Assembly (NCBI RefSeq): GCF_033115175.1
Contig: NC_084835.1
Location: 62,974,448 to 63,038,447 of the forward strand
Reading direction: 5' to 3'
Length of the DNA: 64,000 nt
Source: Lepus europaeus
Taxonomy: Eukaryota > Chordata > Mammalia > Lagomorpha > Leporidae
Shown here: piece by piece, positions 34,004-44,760 of the stretch
Layout: the number at the start of each line of letters is the position of its first letter
How positions within the stretch are numbered: the stretch's first letter is position 1
Made by a program: the position numbers and the translations under genes
Notes under the pieces: model-generated
The model's database searches: none
What the model was told of the DNA's origin: nothing
The model's input: the letters and a program-made list of their open reading frames with translations, nothing else

Positions 34004-34590
34004 CAGTCAGTCCCTTCTGGTTCTCAGCTTCTCTCTGACCTTCTCAGCCCCGAGGGCATTTTCCAAAATGCTATCAGCACCCTCACCCCATCTCCTGCCA
34101 AATGAGTGTGCAAGGAGAAATATTTTTTTCCTGTTTGTGATTCTGCTTCAAACACTGGGCTCAAATGTCCACAACGTCCATGAACGTCACTTCAACACAA
34201 TGTTAAAGACTGAAGTTCATTTTCATCTCTTTTTCTACAAGAGTTCTTTAGCTGCAACTGAAGACTAGTCTTGACAGAGGCCTAACTTTGTGAGATGTAG
34301 GAGGTGGGAAAAAATAGATATTCCAACTCTGAGAAAAGTCTCTTAAGGGGAAAAAACTTCCTTTCCAAGCACCTTTCCCACCTACACGTCAAGTCAACCA
34401 GAATGTTACTAAATATTTTTTCCTAAAATATGTCCTTTGGGTTCCGTAAAATAGTATTTTTTTATAGACTATCAAAAGCTAAAAAAAAAAAAAAGACTTA
34501 TTCTGGGAGACCAATCCTCACAGGGTGGTATTGAAACACTGGGAAATGACTTAGTCCCTCTCAGGGAATCTGCAAAGTTTAAACCCATTT
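34004..34590. other. Gene-free stretch, nothing recognised
   Basis: Contains an A14 run near 34,481-34,494. No other feature. Confidence 0.45.
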
Positions 34591-34592
34591 TT

Positions 34593-34885
34593 ACAGGTCA
34601 GGTGTTGGTCATAGCAGTTTAAGATAACACTTGGAACCCCCACATAGCGCCTAGGTCTGAGTCCTGGCTCTGCTTCTGAGTCCAACTTCTTGCTAGTGCA
34701 TACTCTTGGGGGCAGCAAGTGTTGGTTCAGTTTCTTGGGTCTTTGCCATTGTGGGAGATCCATCTTGAGCTCTCAGCTCCTGGTTTTGGTGTAGCCCAGC
34801 CCAGCTATTGTGATCTTTTGCAGAGTAAACAAGCAGATGAGAGCTCTGTTTTTGTGTCTGTTTAATAAATTAATAAATGAAACTA
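34593..34885 (+). repeat. Older C-type SINE
   Basis: CAGGTCAGGTGTTGGTCATAG, CATTGTGGGAGATCCATCTTG, AGAGTAAACAAGCAGATGAG and TTTAATAAATTAATAAATG are present. Confidence 0.75.
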
Positions 34886-35076
34886 TTTTCACAACATAAT
34901 TATGACGTTATTGCTTTTGTACTCTTATTTTCTCCAGTGACATTTCCAGAAGTTCCATGATATGCAATGATGTCATTGACCTGAGAGCTTGTTTTCTGAT
35001 ACGTCATACTTTTACTCTCTGATATGATAAATACTGAGTTAATTCATAGGATGAGCTCTTTGGGGGCCCCTATATA
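34886..35076. other. Spacer, nothing recognised
   Basis: No supported feature. Confidence 0.4.
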
Positions 35077-35077
35077 T

Positions 35078-35144
35078 ATTTTAAAAGATTTATCTATTCA
35101 TTTGAAAGAGTTACAGAGAGTAAGAAGGAAGGGGGAGAGAGAGC

Positions 35145-35181
<37 letters not shown>

Positions 35182-35440
35182 TCCACCTTCTGGTTCACTC
35201 CCCAAACAGCCAATGGCCAGAGCTAAACCAGGGCAAAGCCAGGAACCAAGAACTCCATCCAGGTCTCTCACATGGGTGGCAGAGGCCCAGGCACTTGAAC
35301 CATCTTCCACTAGTTTCCCAGGTACATTACAGGCAGCTGGATCTGAAGTGTGTGCAGCTGGGACTCAAACTGGCACCTATATGGGACGCTGGCGACACAG
35401 GCAGTGACTTAACCTGCTGTGCCACAATGCCAATCCTAAT
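35078..35440 (-). repeat. C-type SINE, minus strand
   Basis: TTTTAAAAGATTTATCTATTC, (GA)n at about 35,150-35,178, CTTCTGGTTCACTCCCC, AGGCACTTGAACCATCTTCC and TGCTGTGCCACAATGCCAATCC are present. Confidence 0.9.
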
Positions 35441-35461
35441 ATTTTTAGGAGTGTATTTTAA

Positions 35462-35778
35462 TCTGATGGGGCTGCTGTATCACAACTAACTCATCAGATG
35501 ATTGGCTTATAGCAAACCTTAACTCCTTACAGTTCTGGATGCTGAGAAGTCCAAGACCAAGAGAGCAACAGACCTGAGGTCTGGTGAGGACACTCCCGGT
35601 CAGTGGCATCTGCTAGGGGTCCTCACACTGCAGAAGAGGAACAAGCCTCTTTTGTAAGAACACTAATTCCATTCATGAACCAACCTCCCCACCTCCCCAG
35701 GGCCCCACCTCCTAAGGCCATCCCCTTAAGTTAGGATTTCAACATCTTTACTTCAGCACAGCAGGGAGGGGCACATAC
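35462..35778. repeat. Ancient interspersed repeat, family A copy 2
   Basis: GGGGCTGCTGTATCACAAC, TTACAGTTCTGGATGCTGAGAAG, GTAAGAACACTAATTCC, GGGCCCCACCTCCTAAGGC and GTTAGGATTTCAACAT are in the same order as 6,093-6,465. Confidence 0.6.
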
Positions 35779-36460
35779 CCTCAGATGCCAGAGGAGTGTC
35801 AAAGATCGCTGTAAAAACAAGACCTATTTCTCAATTGAGATTAGTATCTTGTGAAATAGCCAGTAAGAAAAGCAGCTCATCCCCAAGGTGGTGGTGGTGA
35901 TGAAAGTGACAAGCAGAAAAGGAAGATGAGCTCCAGTGCATCCACAGACTTCTCCAAGCAGGACACACATCGGACAAGTTCCCTGCACACACAGCAGCAA
36001 CCAGAAGGGAAAGAAACAAACAAGCAACCATCGATCCCGTGATTTGAACGCTCATCTGTCTGTGTGGCATTGAAATGAACAGTGGGTTTCCCATCTGGTT
36101 CGCTGGGCCATGCACAAGCACCTGCAGGCCAGGTCAACCGGCAGGGTCTCTGTGCAGTCTCTGAAGAGTGCATAAAGGAGATCAGAGGCAAGGCTATGGC
36201 AGTCTGGCACCGGTTACTCTTTGTATCCAAGTGATGCTGCAGAGGCATAATGCCGTTATGGGCAGCTGCCATGTTCAGCCTTGATGAGGATGGCAGGCCT
36301 AGAAACCTGCTTGAGTTCAGCCTCAAAGCTGCTGTACTGCATGTCCACAAAACAACAATCCCTGGCAGTTATAGTCACATCCAAAGTTGCAATCATCAGA
36401 TAAAACAGGAGGTAGCACTGGTACTCACTGCTTCAAGGATGTGGGTTCATTAGGAGAACA
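35779..36460. other. Single-copy stretch, possible non-repeat island
   Basis: None of the repeat families in the window is found here. The minus strand has a 157-codon frame (35,877-36,350) with no recognisable domain, and the plus strand has a roughly 60-codon Ser/Lys-rich frame near 35,860-36,045. Neither has convincing splice or start context, so I do not call a gene. Confidence 0.4.
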
Positions 36461-36726
36461 ATGAAGGGGCTGGCATTTGGTATAGCTGTCAAGACATTGT
36501 TTGGACCATACACATCCCATATTAGAATGCCTGGGTTCAAGTCAGTTCTGCTTTGATTCCAGCAGGTGATTCCAGCAGGTGCCTTTTGGGAGGCAGCAGG
36601 TGATATCTCAAGTACTTGGGTCCCTGCCACCCTGATGGGAAACCTGGATGGTGTTCTAGGCTCCTGGTTTTGACCTGGTCCAACATTGGCAGTTGTGGAC
36701 ATTTGGGGAATGAATCAGTGGATGGA

Positions 36727-36795
<69 letters not shown>

Positions 36796-36827
36796 CTCTC
36801 CCTCTGTGTGTGTGTGTGTCTGTCCTT

Positions 36828-37182
36828 TTTTGATGATTTATTGTATATACTTGGTAGGCAGAATGACAGAGAGGGAGGGAGAAAAAGAGAGAGAAAGAGT
36901 AACAGAGACAGAGAGAAAGAGAGAGACAGGGAAATATCTTTTATCTGCTCCCCAAATGGCTACAAAGGCTGGGCTGGGCAGAATCCAGGAGCCCAGAACT
37001 TCTTCAGGGTCTCCCACATGGGTGGCAGCCCCAAGTACATGAGTCATCAACTGCTGATTTCCCAGGCACATTAGCAGAGAGCTGGATCAGAAGCAGAGCA
37101 GCTGGAACTTGAACTGTCACTCCAATATGGGATGCTGGCATCATGAGCGGTGGCTTAGCCCACTATGCCACAGTACCAGCCC
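36828..37182 (-). repeat. C-type SINE nested in a SINE tail (first insert)
   Basis: GATTTATTGTATATACTTGG, (GA)n, GGGTCTCCCACATGGGTGGC, GCCACAGTACCAGCCC are present in reverse orientation. Confidence 0.85.
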
Positions 37183-37194
37183 CTCTCTCTGCCT

Positions 37195-37518
37195 TTTTTT
37201 AAAATATTTTATTTATTTATTTGAGAGGTAGAGTTACAGACAGTGAGAGGGAGAGACAGAAAGGTCTTCTTTCCACTTGTTCACTCCCCAGATGGCTACA
37301 ATGGCCAGAGCTGCACCGATCCAAAGGCAGGAGCCAGGAGCCTCCTCCGGGTCTCCCATGTGGGTTCAGGGGCCCAAGCACTTGGGCCATCTTCTACTGA
37401 TTTTCCAGGCCACAGCAGAGAGCTGGATCGGAAGTGGAGTAGGACTCTACCTGGTTCCCGTATGGGATGCTGACACTGCAGACGGAGGATTAACCTACTG
37501 TGCCACAGCACCGACCCC
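37195..37518 (-). repeat. C-type SINE nested in a SINE tail (second insert)
   Basis: AAATATTTTATTTATTTATTTG, GAGAGGTAGAGTTACAGACAG, CCAAGCACTTGGGCCATC and GCCACAGCACCGACCCC are present. It is less mutated than its neighbours, so it is probably the last to arrive. Confidence 0.9.
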
Positions 37519-37562
37519 TCTCTGTCTTTTAAATGTATAAAATTTAAGCTTTTTTTTAAAAA

Positions 37563-37848
37563 AAAGAAGAGGAAAAGAGGAATTAAATGTCTGCGTTGAA
37601 GGTCTGCAAAATCTATCTCCTAGTATTGATTGATGTGCTTTCTACTTCTAAACAGCAGCTGAAAAACAAAGAAAACTCTAAACAGCCATTCCAGACAATA
37701 TTAAAAAGCACATTACATAGGGTGAAATTTCAATTATCCAGAAATTCCAGGTCCTTCTGCTTTTCTGTGTGTTCTCACCAGCTACTCTGGAGAGAAAAGG
37801 GCACCCCAAGAACAGAAATCTGTAGTGTGGTTTACACGGCTGCTTTAC
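37563..37848. other. Gene-free stretch, nothing recognised
   Basis: No supported feature. Confidence 0.4.
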
Positions 37849-37849
37849 T

Positions 37850-37975
37850 CAAAAAAGGCTGGGGCGATGTTTGCACAGAGACGTGAATATATTTAGTACC
37901 TCTGAGCTGTGTGCTTAAAATGGTTAAGACGGTGCATTTTATATCTTTTACACCACAGTAAAAACACTCCAGCTG
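37850..37975 (+). repeat. Short L1 3' end fragment
   Basis: GAGCTGTGTGCTTAAAATGG, AAGACGGTGCATTTTATATC and ACCACAGTAAAAACA match the end of the L1M-type 3'UTR seen at 10,905-11,350. Confidence 0.6.
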
Positions 37976-38568
37976 GAGCAAAGGAAAACCACTCCAACTC
38001 CATCTGAGCTCTCTGAGTCAGGACTGTGTCCAGAGTTAGGCAGGTGGAAAATGCTCCAGTACATGTGTCCCAGCCTCATCTCAGCAAGCTGGGTGGTAAA
38101 GTGGATATAATCTGTACTTTGCACACAAAGATTATTTTAATCACTGTATCTGTAGGTGTCATAAAAATGATCAAATTATGAACAACAGACTTTTGCACCC
38201 TGGACTGCCCTTGATTTACTGGGGACCTATTTGCATAGCCTGACACTTCGTAGGACTAGCATTTAGCTTCCACGTTTGACTGTGGTGGTGGTGTACTTGT
38301 GTGGCCTGTGTGGACTCCTCTCTATCAGTTTGCAGACTCAGTATTTCAGTACTTGTACTCTTGAGAAATACAATGTAAGAATAGGGCTATGGCTTTTTTC
38401 TTTCTTTTTAAAGTAAAAACTGTAATTCTTGAACAATATGTTCATAATGCTTATTAAACAGAAGTAATCAGACTACCAAGCAATCTATGTAGTAAGATTC
38501 TAGATTCTATTTTATATTTTAAAAATATGTACAGATGTAAGATAATCAAAAATTAAAACAGCAAATCT
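37976..38568. other. Gene-free stretch, nothing recognised
   Basis: No supported feature. Confidence 0.45.
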
Positions 38569-38570
38569 GG

Positions 38571-39200
38571 GGGCTAGTGCTGTGGCACAGCAGGTTAAAG
38601 ACTCGGCTTACAACGCCAGTTTGAGTCCTGGCTGTTCCTCTTCTGATCCAGCTCCCTGCTAGTGTGCCTGGGAAAGCAGCAGAGGATGGTCTAAGCCCTT
38701 GGGCCCCTGCACCCACGTGGGAAACCCGGAAGAAGCTCCTGGTTCCTGGCTTCGCATCAGCTCAGCTCCAGTGACTATGGCCATTTAGGGAGTGAACCGG
38801 TGGATGGAAGACCTCTCTCTCTCTCTCTCTCTGCCTCTCTATGTCTCTACCTTTCTCTGTAATTGTTTTTCATATAAATAAAATGAATCTTTATTTATTT
38901 TATTTATTTTTTTTGCCGTTGGTTCACCCTCCAGTGGCCGCCGTGGCTGGCGCACCACGCTGATCCGATGGCAGGAGCCAGGTGCTTCTCCTGGTCTCCC
39001 ATGGGGTGCAGGGCCCAAGCACTTGGGCCATCCTCCACTGCACTCCCTGGCCACAGCAGAGAGCTGGCCTGGAAGAGGGGCAACTGGGACAGGATCGGTG
39101 CCCCGACCGGGACTAGAACCCGGTGTGCCGGCGCCGCAAGGCGGAGGATTAGCCTGTTGAGCCACGGCGCCGGCCATAAAATGAATCTTTAAAAAAAAAC
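38571..39200 (+). repeat. C-type SINE interrupted in its A-tail by another SINE
   Basis: The head GGGGCTAGTGCTGTGGCAC, GATGGTCTAAGCCCTTGGGC, a CT tract and the tail ATAAATAAAATGAATCTTT are followed by a nested SINE. The host tail ends after the second ATAAAATGAATCTTT with an A run. Confidence 0.9.
38893..39175 (-). repeat. Young C-type SINE lacking its 3' CT block, with 15-bp target duplications
   Basis: In SINE sense it runs from GGCCGGCGCCGTGGCTCAAC to GAGGGTGAACCAACGGCAAAA and then goes straight into an A/T-rich tail (complement of about 38,893-38,917). The CT-rich segment and CTCTGCCTGTC end present in its relatives are absent. ATAAAATGAATCTTT lies at 38,878-38,892 and 39,176-39,190 without mismatch, so the shortened form is what integrated. 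Confidence 0.93.
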
Positions 39201-39261
39201 AAAAAAATTTGATAGTGAGATAATTTGAGGGTGGGGATTGGGAAGTCATGGGAAGATGTTT

Positions 39262-39590
39262 AAGATTTTCTTTTAATTTTATTTATTTTCATATTATCTG
39301 AAAGGAAGAAAGAGAGAGCGAGCGAGCTAGATCTTCTAACACTGGTTCACTCCCCACATTCCCTCAACAGCTAGGGCTGGACCAGAGCCAGAAGCCAAGA
39401 CCTAGGCATTCCATCCAGGTCTCTCATGTGGATGGCAGGGACACAAGTTCTTGAGTCATCACCTGCTGCCTCCCAGGGTGTATATCAGCAGGAAGCTGGA
39501 TCAGAATTGGAGGCACAAGTCAAATCAGGTTCTGTGAAGTAGTATGCAAACATCCCAAGTGGCCACATAAATGCCTGCCCCTACATGTCT
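39262..39590 (-). repeat. Older C-type SINE, minus strand
   Basis: TTTTAATTTTATTTATTTTC, GAAAGGAAGAAAGAGAGAGC, CTAACACTGGTTCACTCCCC, CAGGAAGCTGGATCAG and AATGCCTGCCCC are present. Confidence 0.82.
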
Positions 39591-39875
39591 ATTTTAAATA
39601 AGAAATGGAACATAGGAAATAAAATGGCATTTAACAGCTCTGTACATCTAAATTGAGTCTGCCAAGGGTAAGCCAGCCAACAAATGAGGGCACTAATTAT
39701 GTTCTAATCTCCCAACCAAAGTAGGTATGAGTTTGATTCACTAAATTAAGGTGCACTTTTATATACAAAAGCCTTTTCAAAATTCAGTAAAACAGGCAAC
39801 TAACTCTTGCCCTGAGATAAATGGTATACTATCGGGGCTGATAAAGCAGAGGTTATTTTTCTTCAGTGTTCAATG
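39591..39875. other. Spacer, nothing recognised
   Basis: No supported feature. Confidence 0.4.
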
Positions 39876-39879
39876 CAAC

Positions 39880-40100
39880 TTCTACATACACACTCAAGGG
39901 TGTTTGTGGAGAAATGGAATTAACAGATGAGCTAATTTCGGTGCAAAAAAATTGAAACCATACAAAAAGGGGGTCTTCAAAAAGTTCATGGAATATACGT
40001 ATATTGTGAAAAACACACATGGGTTTCAAAAACTTGGGGGCACCAAAATAAACATCTTTTAATACCATTTTTGCACAAACATTTTGAAGTATACTTGTCT
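39880..40100. mobile_element. Palindromic mariner-like MITE, dimeric arrangement 2
   Basis: A left half (GTGTTTGTGGAGAAATGGAATT through TTCGGTGCAAAAAAATTG) is followed at about 39,968 by a reverse full copy (GGTCTTCAAAAAGTTCATGG to GCACAAACATTTTGAAGTA, with GGGGGCACCAAAATAAAC inside). The order matches 20,277-20,470. Confidence 0.65.
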
Positions 40101-40608
40101 GTATACTTTTTATAAACAACAACAACAACAAAATTCAAATGAAAAATAAAACTACTATGCAGGATATGGTATACTGTCATTATAAAGACTCCATCATTCT
40201 GGCCAATTCTCAGGTCTATAATTATACATAGCCAAATTATGGCTGTGGGTGTATTATTCAGAAAACCAATTCAGGCTGCCTAGCATAGAGGTCACAGCGA
40301 TTTCTCTAAACATTGTGAACCATAATTCGACAAATAGTTGTAAGTGGTAATAGGCCAGTTGCAGAAAATAACCACAGAGATGTACTGATATTATCAAAAG
40401 GCAGTGCAACCACCAGGAGGCAAAGTTTGCAAAGAAACAAATGGTATGACACTGTTCTCTCTATTCATGTGATGTGTTAAATCATTTAAAGAACAAGAAG
40501 CCAAAACGATAGATGTTGATACAAATTTAGTCAGTTTTACTTGACACCAATCAAGAATCTGGCAATGCTTCGAATGATTCTCTCTTTGATGATGGTCCTA
40601 ATAAATAG
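40101..40608. other. Gene-free stretch, nothing recognised
   Basis: A short ACAACAACAACAAC run lies near 40,117-40,131. Confidence 0.45.
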
Positions 40609-40609
40609 A

Positions 40610-40656
40610 TTTTTAGCTTATTTATTTTCATTTTATTTGAAAGACACAGAAACAGA

Positions 40657-40699
<43 letters not shown>

Positions 40700-40930
40700 T
40701 CCATTTGCTGGTTCATTGCCCAAATGCCCACAATAGCTGGTGCCGGTGAGACAGAAGCCAGGAACCTGGAACTCCATCTGGATCTCCCATTTGAGTGGCA
40801 TAGACCCAAGTGTTTGAGCCAACATCCACTGCCTCCCAGATGTACTGTAGCAGGAGCCTGGAATCATAAGCTGAGCTGAGATACTAACTCGGGCCCTCTG
40901 ATATGGGATGGAGATGTCCCACCAACATAT
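40610..40930 (-). repeat. C-type SINE, minus strand, long GA tract
   Basis: TTTATTTTCATTTTATTTG, (GA)n at about 40,657-40,696, CCATTTGCTGGTTCATTGCCC, AGCAGGAGCCTGGAATC and CTCTGATATGGGATGG are present. Confidence 0.85.
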
Positions 40931-41128
40931 TAACAAACAAAATATGTCTTATTTCTGTTAACTAACAAAGATTTTTCCAGGTCCTATTTCCATTTTTCCA
41001 TCAAAAGAAGTGTCAAATTAGGATCCTTTGAGAGCTATTGTTTGAGGCCTAGACTGTGAAGGAAAGGTAAAGAAAGTGTCAAAAAGATGTAATACAGCTA
41101 TGATCTAACACTTTGTATGTTATTTGCC
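40931..41128. other. Spacer, nothing recognised
   Basis: No supported feature. Confidence 0.4.
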
Positions 41129-41129
41129 T

Positions 41130-41462
41130 TATCTTTTCATTTATCTGTTTGTTTATTTAATTATTTAGTTGATAGGCAGAGAGACAGACAGATATCATTC
41201 TCATTCATTCATTGGTTCTCCAAGTTCCTGTGACAGCTGGACTGGTAAAGACCTAAGCCAGAAGCCTGGGACACAGTCTGGGTCTCCCATGTGAGTGTCA
41301 AGCACCCAAGTATTTGAGCCTTCACCTGCTGCCTCCCAGGGTCTGCAATGGCAGGAAGTTAGAGTCAGAAGCTGAAGCCAGAAGTCCAGCCCAAGTACTC
41401 TGATGGGGGAAGTCGGTATCCTAATTGATTTCCTAATTGCTAGGTGAAATTCCTGACCTCTG
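41130..41462 (-). repeat. Older C-type SINE, minus strand
   Basis: TTATTTAATTATTTAGTTG, ATAGGCAGAGAGACAGACAG, CATTCATTGGTTCTCC, CTGCCTCCCAGGGTCTGC and GCAGGAAGTTAGAGTCAG are present. Confidence 0.78.
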
Positions 41463-41670
41463 TCATATATCTTCCTTGAGGAAGGGAATGGTATAATCCT
41501 TAATTAACTATATTAAGAAGAAAATTTTTATTTTCTCTATCTTGTATCACATAATTTAAATTAAGGAAGAACTATCCAAAATGAGGAGGAAATCTGACCA
41601 AAGTAATATGAATTCATTCTTTCAATCAAAAGTTTGCATTGATTCAAAGAATTCCTATGTGAATAATAAC
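41463..41670. other. Spacer, nothing recognised
   Basis: No supported feature. Confidence 0.4.
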
Positions 41671-41674
41671 TAGC

Positions 41675-41872
41675 ATTGTCTACTGTGTACCTTAAAATTT
41701 CCTTCACTCAGTGAAGCCTGCAGGGACCTGTCATAATCCCCAGATGACAGAAACGAAAATCTAGTGGCCCCTATTTTTTCCTAAGGAAGCTGACGTATAC
41801 AGAGCTGTAAGGTCAATTACTCCTTGTCAGAAAGAGCTAGAATTCAGCTTTGATAGTCTGGCTTGGGAAGGT
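41675..41872 (-). repeat. MIR fragment, minus strand
   Basis: CTACTGTGTACCTTAAAATTTCC, CATAATCCCCAGATGACAG, GAGCTGTAAGGTCAATTAC and GAAAGAGCTAGAATTCAGC follow MIR reverse order. Confidence 0.5.
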
Positions 41873-41889
41873 GATCCAGAAGTTGATCA

Positions 41890-42560
41890 ACACTTTCTCT
41901 TTCAGAAAGGGTCATTCACCCAAGGTAGATAAAACAGAGAACAAATTCTCCTAGGCCATCTTCAGAGAGCTTGCAGCCTTGTCAGGAAGACAAGACCAAG
42001 TGAACGAATGCAAGGATGTGGCAGGACAGAGGTTATGTGGAATCCACCTTAAATGGAGTCACACTAGGACGGAGCAAGACCTCTCTGAGAATGGGAGTCT
42101 TCACTTGGGCCCTGAGGGATGCCACAGCCTCAGCAAGATGAAGAGATAGAGAAGGGGATCCTGGGGAAGGCACAGCAGCCTTCCAGAAGGCTTGGCGTTA
42201 GGAAAGGGCTCCATGCAATCAGGGAACTGGAAGGGAGGCCATTCGGGGGCCAGGCCAGGGGGCAGGGGGTGGAGCTGCTTGATGGGTAGATGGTCTTCCC
42301 AGATTGGGTTACATTTGGCATTTGAAGATTTCACCTGAGGTGAACAGAAAGTCACGGAAAAATATTAGACAAAAGCCCTCTCTGGCTGGAATGTGCAGAA
42401 TGAGTTAGAGGGCAGATGGGGTGGAAGGTACACTTAGGAGGCTACTGATAGCCCAGGCCGGAAAAGACACAGGGTTGAAGACAGCAGTGATAGAAGAGTG
42501 GAAACTCACAAGACATAACCTGGAGGCAGATCTGGACAAAATCCAGCAAGTCTCCTGGGA
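41890..42560 (-). repeat. L2 (CR1-like LINE) fragment, minus strand
   Basis: AGAGAGCTTGCAGCCTTGTC, GGGCCCTGAGGGATGCC and ACTTAGGAGGCTACTGATAG are reminiscent of the complement of the L2 3' region. It is old and broken, so the call is tentative. Confidence 0.4.
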
Positions 42561-42704
42561 CTCAAGACCCAGGGGAATCTTTGGTATGTGTGCATAAACA
42601 CAGGCCTAAAGGTTGAAACACCCAGAAAAATGTCCTTTTTCTTACTGGTTTTGAATTCCAGATTATCTTCTAAAAATAAGCATTGTCCTTTCTATTTATC
42701 AATG

Positions 42705-42850
42705 GCAGGTGAGGTTTTCAAAAACTTCATGCAAAATGTGTATTATGAAAAAACTGTGCAAGAATTTAAAAAAAAAAATTGCACCAAAATAAGCCTATCT
42801 TTTATCTCCAATTTCCATGAGCTTTTTACCATTTTTGAAGTACGTGAAAC
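42705..42850. mobile_element. Small palindromic mariner-like MITE, copy 6 (reverse)
   Basis: GAGGTTTTCAAAAACTTCATGC and CCATGAGCTTTTTACCATTTTTG form the ends. The interior reads GTGTATTATGAAAAAAC and ATTGCACCAAAATAAGCC. Confidence 0.68.
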
Positions 42851-44012
42851 ATGAAAACTCAAACATTTGCTTAATATCTGATGATTGAGAAGTTCTTTGG
42901 GCAAATCCTTCTCCTTTACTCATTTGATAGCTACTTAGAAAAACCATCCTAGCTTAGTGTCTTAGAGTTTCAGTGAAATCCTTCATGCTTCCAGGTTACT
43001 TCAAATTCTTTCTCAGGACACTTTGGGTCTGCCCGCATCAGCCCCTGCCCCTGCAGACAATCTATGACCTACAAATCAATGTGTCAAGACCATAAAACAA
43101 GGGCTTGGCCAGGGACTGAGACTGATAAGGTCTAGGAGCCACACAGCTAAGACCTTAGAATTCTATAGCCTTTGACATTGGCCAGTAATTCGCCTTGATC
43201 TGAACTAGCTCAGCTGATTGCCACAACCGATTGCCATTCACAGGGCAATAATTCAGCCCTTAGGATATCCATTTCATTTCTAAAAAATGTCTATGCAACC
43301 AAAAAGCCCTTTATGGGACCCCATTTAGAAAAACTCCCTATTCCCCCAAACATGACCACAGACAAAAGGGAACTCAAGTGTCTGTGACCACAAATAATCT
43401 CAGAGAAGCCCCAGCCAGCAAGGTATTTCTGAAAACACAGAGGACACTATAGAAAGCATTATCTCCTGTGGTGAGATCTGGTGAGACCTGAGCATCCAGA
43501 TTCATGACTTGTAAACCCAAGCAGCACTGGGAACCATGAGTGCTGGGATACAGCCAATCATGTGCTGATGGTGCAAGCAGCAGTATATCTGCACACATGT
43601 GTTCTACCGAGGGGCAGCCTTTTCCTGATTTTCAGTGGTAACAGCCCTTTGGGCTGGCAATGACTCTGTACCTAAACCCTGAGCATAATAAAGGATTTGA
43701 CCACCACTTGCGGGGAGCTTTATGTCGATAGAGCCTGAGTTAATGAGGGAACGTGGCTCCTTCCTTTAGAAACTGGGCTTCCAATCCTAGTTTTCCAAAG
43801 ACGGAAAGATATTTAGTGATGGTTTTGAGTAAAAATAAAAATGAACTAGATGTCAATGAAAATAAATATTATTAATCACTATCATCCATGCTCCTTCATG
43901 ACTAAGAGTGTGGCTATGCTTTTAAAAGGGAAAAATTATAACCCAAATTAATATTCAGTCTAGATGCCAGCTTGGCTAAGCTGATACAGTTGTTAACAGC
44001 TGTCAACTTTAG
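42851..44012. other. Gene-free stretch, nothing recognised
   Basis: About 1.2 kb with no supported feature. Confidence 0.45.
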
Positions 44013-44015
44013 ATG

Positions 44016-44356
44016 TTCTTATTTATTTATTTAATTTAAAAGGCAGAGTGACAGTGAGAGAGAGAGAAAAGTGGGGAGTGGGTGGGGGAGAGACAGAGAG
44101 AGAGAGAGATTTTCCATGCACTGATTCACTCCCTGAATGGCCACAGCTGAGAGCCAGCAAGGAGCCTAAGACTCCATCTGGGTCTCCTACGTGGGTGGCA
44201 GGGGCCCAAGTGCCTGGACCATCATCCTCTGCCTTCCCAGGAGCATTAGCAGGGAGCTATATCCAAAGCAGAGGAGCTGGGATTTGAACCTGTGCTCTGA
44301 TATGGGATGCTGGAGTTGCAAGTGGAAGCTTAATTAACTGCGCCACAATGATCCAA
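44016..44356 (-). repeat. C-type SINE, minus strand
   Basis: TTATTTATTTATTTAATTTAAAAGG, GA-rich block, GGGTCTCCTACGTGGGTGGC, GATATGGGATGCTGGAG and GCGCCACAATGATCC are present. CAGCTGTCAACTTT before and CAGTTGTCAACTCTTT after are an imperfect target duplication. Confidence 0.87.
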
Positions 44357-44367
44357 CAGTTGTCAAC

Positions 44368-44656
44368 TCTTTAAGATTTATTCATCTACTCGAGTCAGAA
44401 TTAAAGAGAGAGAGACAGATTGACATAGAGAAAGAGAGGTCTTCCATTCGCTGGTTCACTACAGAGATGGCCACATCAGCCAGAGCTGTACCAAAACAAA
44501 GCCAGGAGCCAGGAGCCAGGAGCTTCATCCAGGTCTCCCACATGAGTGTAGGGGCCCAAGCACTTGGGCCATCTTCAGCTGCTTTTCCCAGACCATTAGC
44601 AGAGAGCTGGATCAGAAGCAGAACAACTAGGACTCAAACTGGTGCCAATATGGGAG
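44368..44656 (-). repeat. C-type SINE, minus strand, head lost
   Basis: TTTAAGATTTATTCATCTAC, CTTCCATTCGCTGGTTCAC, CAAGCACTTGGGCCATC are present, but it stops at GGTGCCAATATGGGA, where a plus-strand SINE fragment begins. Confidence 0.82.
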
Positions 44657-44760
44657 TTACCAGCCCTTGGCTTCAATTCTGGCTGTTTTAGGATTTGGGG
44701 AGTAAATCAGCAGATGGAGAATTTCTCCCTGTCACTCTGCTTTTCAAATAAATAAATAAC

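Larger units (their letters stand above)
36464..37562 (+). repeat. C-type SINE whose tail hosts two further SINEs
   Basis: The outer SINE starts GGGGCTGGCATTTGGTATAG and reaches a long (CT)n tract at about 36,731-36,800. It is then interrupted by two successive minus-strand SINEs and finishes as CTCTCTGTCTTTTAAATG followed by an A-rich end near 37,550-37,562. The CT-rich pieces CCTCTCTCTGCC and CCTCTCTGTC lie between and after the inserts. Confidence 0.8.

Noticed and set aside
35877-36350. 157-codon minus frame
   Set aside because: No domain, no codon-use or splice support. Reported only as part of a repeat-free island.
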